DNA of 64,000 bases, taken from contig WGUO01000022.1 in the NCBI GenBank assembly GCA_014867205.1, positions 1-64,000 of the forward strand, in the 5' to 3' direction. Origin of the DNA: Muribaculaceae bacterium (GTDB lineage Bacteria > Bacteroidota > Bacteroidia > Bacteroidales > Muribaculaceae). The translations under genes and the position numbers were made by a program. Each line of letters opens with the position of its first letter. Within the stretch, counting starts at the first letter, position 1. The notes under the pieces are model-generated. The model was not told the origin of the DNA, did not search any database, and was given only the letters and a program-made list of their open reading frames with translations. Below, piece after piece: positions 61,934 through 64,000 of the stretch.

Positions 61934-62263
61934 GATACACGGCATCCACAGAACAAACCTAAGTCCATGCTCCCCGGTTCATCTTATCTGACTCTATTGG
62001 GGATTGCCTCTTCTTACTCAAAACTTGCAGATTAGAGGCTGAAAAGCAGTTGCGTTCCATGGATTCTTACCGCAAAATACACTTGTCTGTTTCAGGCTAT
62101 AATTATATAACGGCCTTTAATTAGCATTAACCCTTTCTCCAGCAGGGAGGTGTGCGTGAACATTCTGCCGATAAGCGCGTTGAAATAGTTGCAATGCACA
62201 CATATTGCCGGCTTCATTGCCATAACGCCTCGTTTTTTAGTTATAATCTCAAGATAAGGTATT
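61934..62263. other. 330-base intergenic gap
   Basis: No gene, RNA, consensus promoter or clear hairpin was recognised. Short open frames on the minus strand (about 62092-62400) overlap the choloylglycine hydrolase start and lack coding features. Confidence 0.5.
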
Positions 62264-63319
62264 ATGAAAAAGGAAACAATCTGTAAAATAATTGCTCTGT
62301 CTTCTTTTATTGCGGGTGCGTGCGTAAGTTCTGTCCCTGCCGATGCATGTACACGCGCCGTATATCTTGGCCCGGACGGTATGGTCGTGACCGGACGCAC
62401 GATGGATTGGAAAGAAGACCCTCAGTCCAACATTTATTTTTTTCCGAGGGGTATGGAGCGTCGCGGCGGAATTACAGACAATTGCATGAAATGGACATCT
62501 ACGTATGGAAGCGTGGTTACAGCGGGATATGACATAGGTATCTGCGACGGAATGAATGAGAGGGGGCTTGTCGCCAATCTACTGTTTCTGGCAGAATCCG
62601 ACTATCACCGCCCCGGAGACAACCGGCCTGTGATGGGGCTTGCCGTCTGGACGCAATATGTGCTTGACAATTTCGCCACTGTTGATGAGGCGGTGGATGA
62701 ACTTGGCAAGGAATTGTTCCGCATTGATGACCCCGATCTGCCGAATGGCGCGAAGTCGACACTGCACCTTTCAATTTCAGATCCGACCGGCAACAGCGCG
62801 ATATTCGAATATATAGCAGGCAAACTCGTGATCCATAGCGGGAAAGACTGTCAGGTAATGACTAACTCTCCATCCTACGACAGGCAGCAGACGTTAGACG
62901 ACTATTGGAACCAGATAGGAGGCCTTGTTATGTTGCCCGGAACCAACCGTGCGTCAGACCGGTTCGTGCGTGCGTCATTTTATATAAATGCGTTGCCTCA
63001 GACCTCCGATTATCGTCAGGCTGTCGCCGGCGTGTTCAGCGTCATGCGCAATGTGTCTGTGCCGCTCGGAATCTCAATTCCCTCCCAGCCGAATATAGCG
63101 TCCACACGCTGGCGAACCGTCGCGGATCAGAAAAATCTCGTGTATTATTTCGAATCTACCTTGAGTCCGGATATTTTCTGGATTGATCTCAAGAAACTTG
63201 ATTTCAGCCCAGAGGGGAAAGTCAGAAAACTCTCACTGACTAATGGCGAGATATACGCAGGCGATGCTGCCGACAGAATGAAGGTCGCGGAGCCCTTAAA
63301 GTTCCTTTTCGGAATATAG
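62264..63319 (+). CDS. choloylglycine hydrolase family protein (bile salt hydrolase / penicillin V acylase type)
   Basis: The protein has 351 residues. A signal peptide ends in 'VPADA', directly before Cys29, the N-terminal nucleophile exposed by cleavage. 'CTRAVYLGPDGMVVTGRTMD' follows, then 'WKEDPQSNIY', with the conserved Arg and Asp. The Asn is in 'VMTNSPSYD' and the Arg in 'ASTRWRTVADQKNL', so all five catalytic residues are present. In gut Bacteroides such proteins deconjugate bile salts in the periplasm; some prefer penicillin V or acyl-homoserine lactones. An intrinsic terminator follows. Substrate preference cannot be read from the motifs alone. Confidence 0.92.
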   Translation: MKKETICKIIALSSFIAGACVSSVPADACTRAVYLGPDGMVVTGRTMDWKEDPQSNIYFFPRGMERRGGITDNCMKWTSTYGSVVTAGYDIGICDGMNERGLVANLLFLAESDYHRPGDNRPVMGLAVWTQYVLDNFATVDEAVDELGKELFRIDDPDLPNGAKSTLHLSISDPTGNSAIFEYIAGKLVIHSGKDCQVMTNSPSYDRQQTLDDYWNQIGGLVMLPGTNRASDRFVRASFYINALPQTSDYRQAVAGVFSVMRNVSVPLGISIPSQPNIASTRWRTVADQKNLVYYFESTLSPDIFWIDLKKLDFSPEGKVRKLSLTNGEIYAGDAADRMKVAEPLKFLFGI

Positions 63320-63367
63320 TGACGTGATGTTTGGGATAGGAAAAATGAAAAGGTTGAACCGGTATCT

Positions 63368-63392
63368 AAAAAGTTGCCGATTCAACTTTTTT
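63368..63392 (+). terminator. intrinsic terminator after the choloylglycine hydrolase
   Basis: AAAAAGTTG-CCGATT-CAACTTTTT forms a perfect 9-base stem ending in T residues, 49 bases past the stop at 63319. Confidence 0.75.
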
Positions 63393-63484
63393 GACTGCCG
63401 TCCTTATCCCGGTACCGGGTCAATAATGTATAATGTGAAATCCGAGGTTGGCAACTATAACTTTCAGATATTATACAAATGTGT

Positions 63485-63492
63485 TATCTTTG
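63485..63492 (+). promoter_or_regulatory. -7 box of the right-edge gene
   Basis: TATCTTTG matches TAnnTTTG, with a near-consensus TTTC 19 bases upstream (63462-63465). It lies 73 bases before the ATG at 63566. Confidence 0.5.
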
Positions 63493-63565
63493 CGCTATAA
63501 ACTATAAATGACAAGAGGACAGCATCAATTCCAAGAAAACGGACCTCATTCCGTCTTAGCGAAAT

Positions 63566-64000
63566 ATGACATCGGAAGAACAGAAGGCTCTGAACCTGAG
63601 CCTGTGGAAGGAGTGGACGCATAAGGCGTCGGCCGTGAACTGCTGCAAGTTCTGCAGCGCGGTCATGGACCGCGACACGGCCGGCCAGTTCATGCGCTAT
63701 GTTCAGGGGTTCGAGGTATCTGCCGAGATTCTAAGTCTGATCGACCGTATAGTCGACGGCGATTACGTGCCGCCGGGCCTCGACTGCACTCTGCAGGGCA
63801 AGCCACAGAGCCATCACCTTATGTACAAGATCGAGCCACTCGACCATCCGTCGGGTCTGGCGCGCTACGAGTTTTTAGTTGAATATGACAGGTACGAGCC
63901 GCATGTGGGTATCTATTTCGGCTGCAAGTGCATCACGCTTGGCGATGCCGACCATCGCGAGATGATCGAGCTCTACATGCGTGAGTGGAACAAGATCCGT
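63566..64000 (+). CDS. unidentified protein, C-terminus off the window
   Basis: The frame is open for 145 codons from the ATG at 63566 to the right edge. I do not recognise it. A cluster 'NCCKFCSAVMDRDTAGQF' near residue 25 could bind a metal. Later segments ('YEFLVEYDRYEPHVGIYFGC', 'HREMIELYMREWNKI') look like a soluble alpha/beta domain. No signal peptide or membrane segment is seen. A good -7 box lies upstream and codon usage matches the backbone, so it is likely a real gene. Confidence 0.75.
   Translation, partial: MTSEEQKALNLSLWKEWTHKASAVNCCKFCSAVMDRDTAGQFMRYVQGFEVSAEILSLIDRIVDGDYVPPGLDCTLQGKPQSHHLMYKIEPLDHPSGLARYEFLVEYDRYEPHVGIYFGCKCITLGDADHREMIELYMREWNKIR

Overview
The window is Bacteroidota chromosome, most likely order Bacteroidales and plausibly a Muribaculaceae-type gut bacterium. 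The evidence is promoters of the TTTG-N20-TAnnTTTG type, BspA-like leucine-rich-repeat proteins, a C10 (streptopain-like) protease, a Bacteroides-type choloylglycine hydrolase and a bacterial inositol-lipid cluster. The family-level placement is inference. No 16S rRNA gene is present.

Layout. (1) 1-8133 is chromosomal backbone on the minus strand: an AAA-ATPase/nuclease running off the left edge, a secreted esterase, an EamA transporter and an SGNH/MBOAT O-acyltransferase pair. It is followed on the plus strand by a broken AlbA_2 gene fused to the tail of a type I restriction specificity subunit, and by an intact AlbA_2 ATP-binding regulator. (2) About 8381-33394 is a 25-kb integrative and mobilizable element in the 3' end of a tRNA-Thr(CGU) gene. 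A 14-bp piece of the tRNA end is repeated at the far side, a tyrosine integrase lies next to it, and a 29-bp perfect repeat sits inside each end. Its left two thirds (10007-27624) form one co-directional defence operon: an XRE regulator, a 1728-residue DUF1998 helicase with a nuclease-like C-terminus, a SNF2 helicase, an Eco57I-class adenine methylase, a 133-residue unknown, a Gabija-type GajA/GajB pair and an AlbA_2 protein. The first three large genes look like a DISARM/Druantia hybrid and are the best candidate here for a poorly described system. The right third holds a relaxase, a MobC-like protein, a DnaC-like ATPase, a replication-initiator-like protein, an excisionase-like protein and two unknown genes on the minus strand. 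A helically phased repeat array at 27617-27848 separates the two modules. (3) 33382-49034 is housekeeping DNA on the minus strand: tRNA-Thr, nitroreductase, C1 peptidase, MATE exporter, trmD, myo-inositol-phosphate synthase, a four-gene HAD/CDP-alcohol transferase/ATP-grasp/nucleotidyltransferase group, pdxA, rlmN, a PpiD-like chaperone, and metK behind a SAM-riboswitch-like leader. (4) 49356-64000 is mostly plus strand: MscS channel, PduO-type cobalamin adenosyltransferase, a DUF2795 protein, a 2003-residue C10 protease with leucine-rich repeats, an ORF6N gene remnant, two small secreted proteins, a divergent HxlR/NAD(P)-binding pair, choloylglycine hydrolase and an unidentified gene cut by the right edge.

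How the parts work together. The element carries excision/integration functions and its own mobilization proteins but no type IV secretion genes, so it would need a helper conjugative element. Its cargo is antiviral, written as one transcription unit behind a regulator whose promoter overlaps a small inverted repeat. The inositol genes (39765-43042 plus 38156-39484) fit a route from glucose-6-phosphate to inositol phosphate, then CDP-inositol, then an inositol lipid. This is the second bacterial route proposed for Prevotella-like Bacteroidetes, with an ATP-grasp enzyme of unknown role built in.
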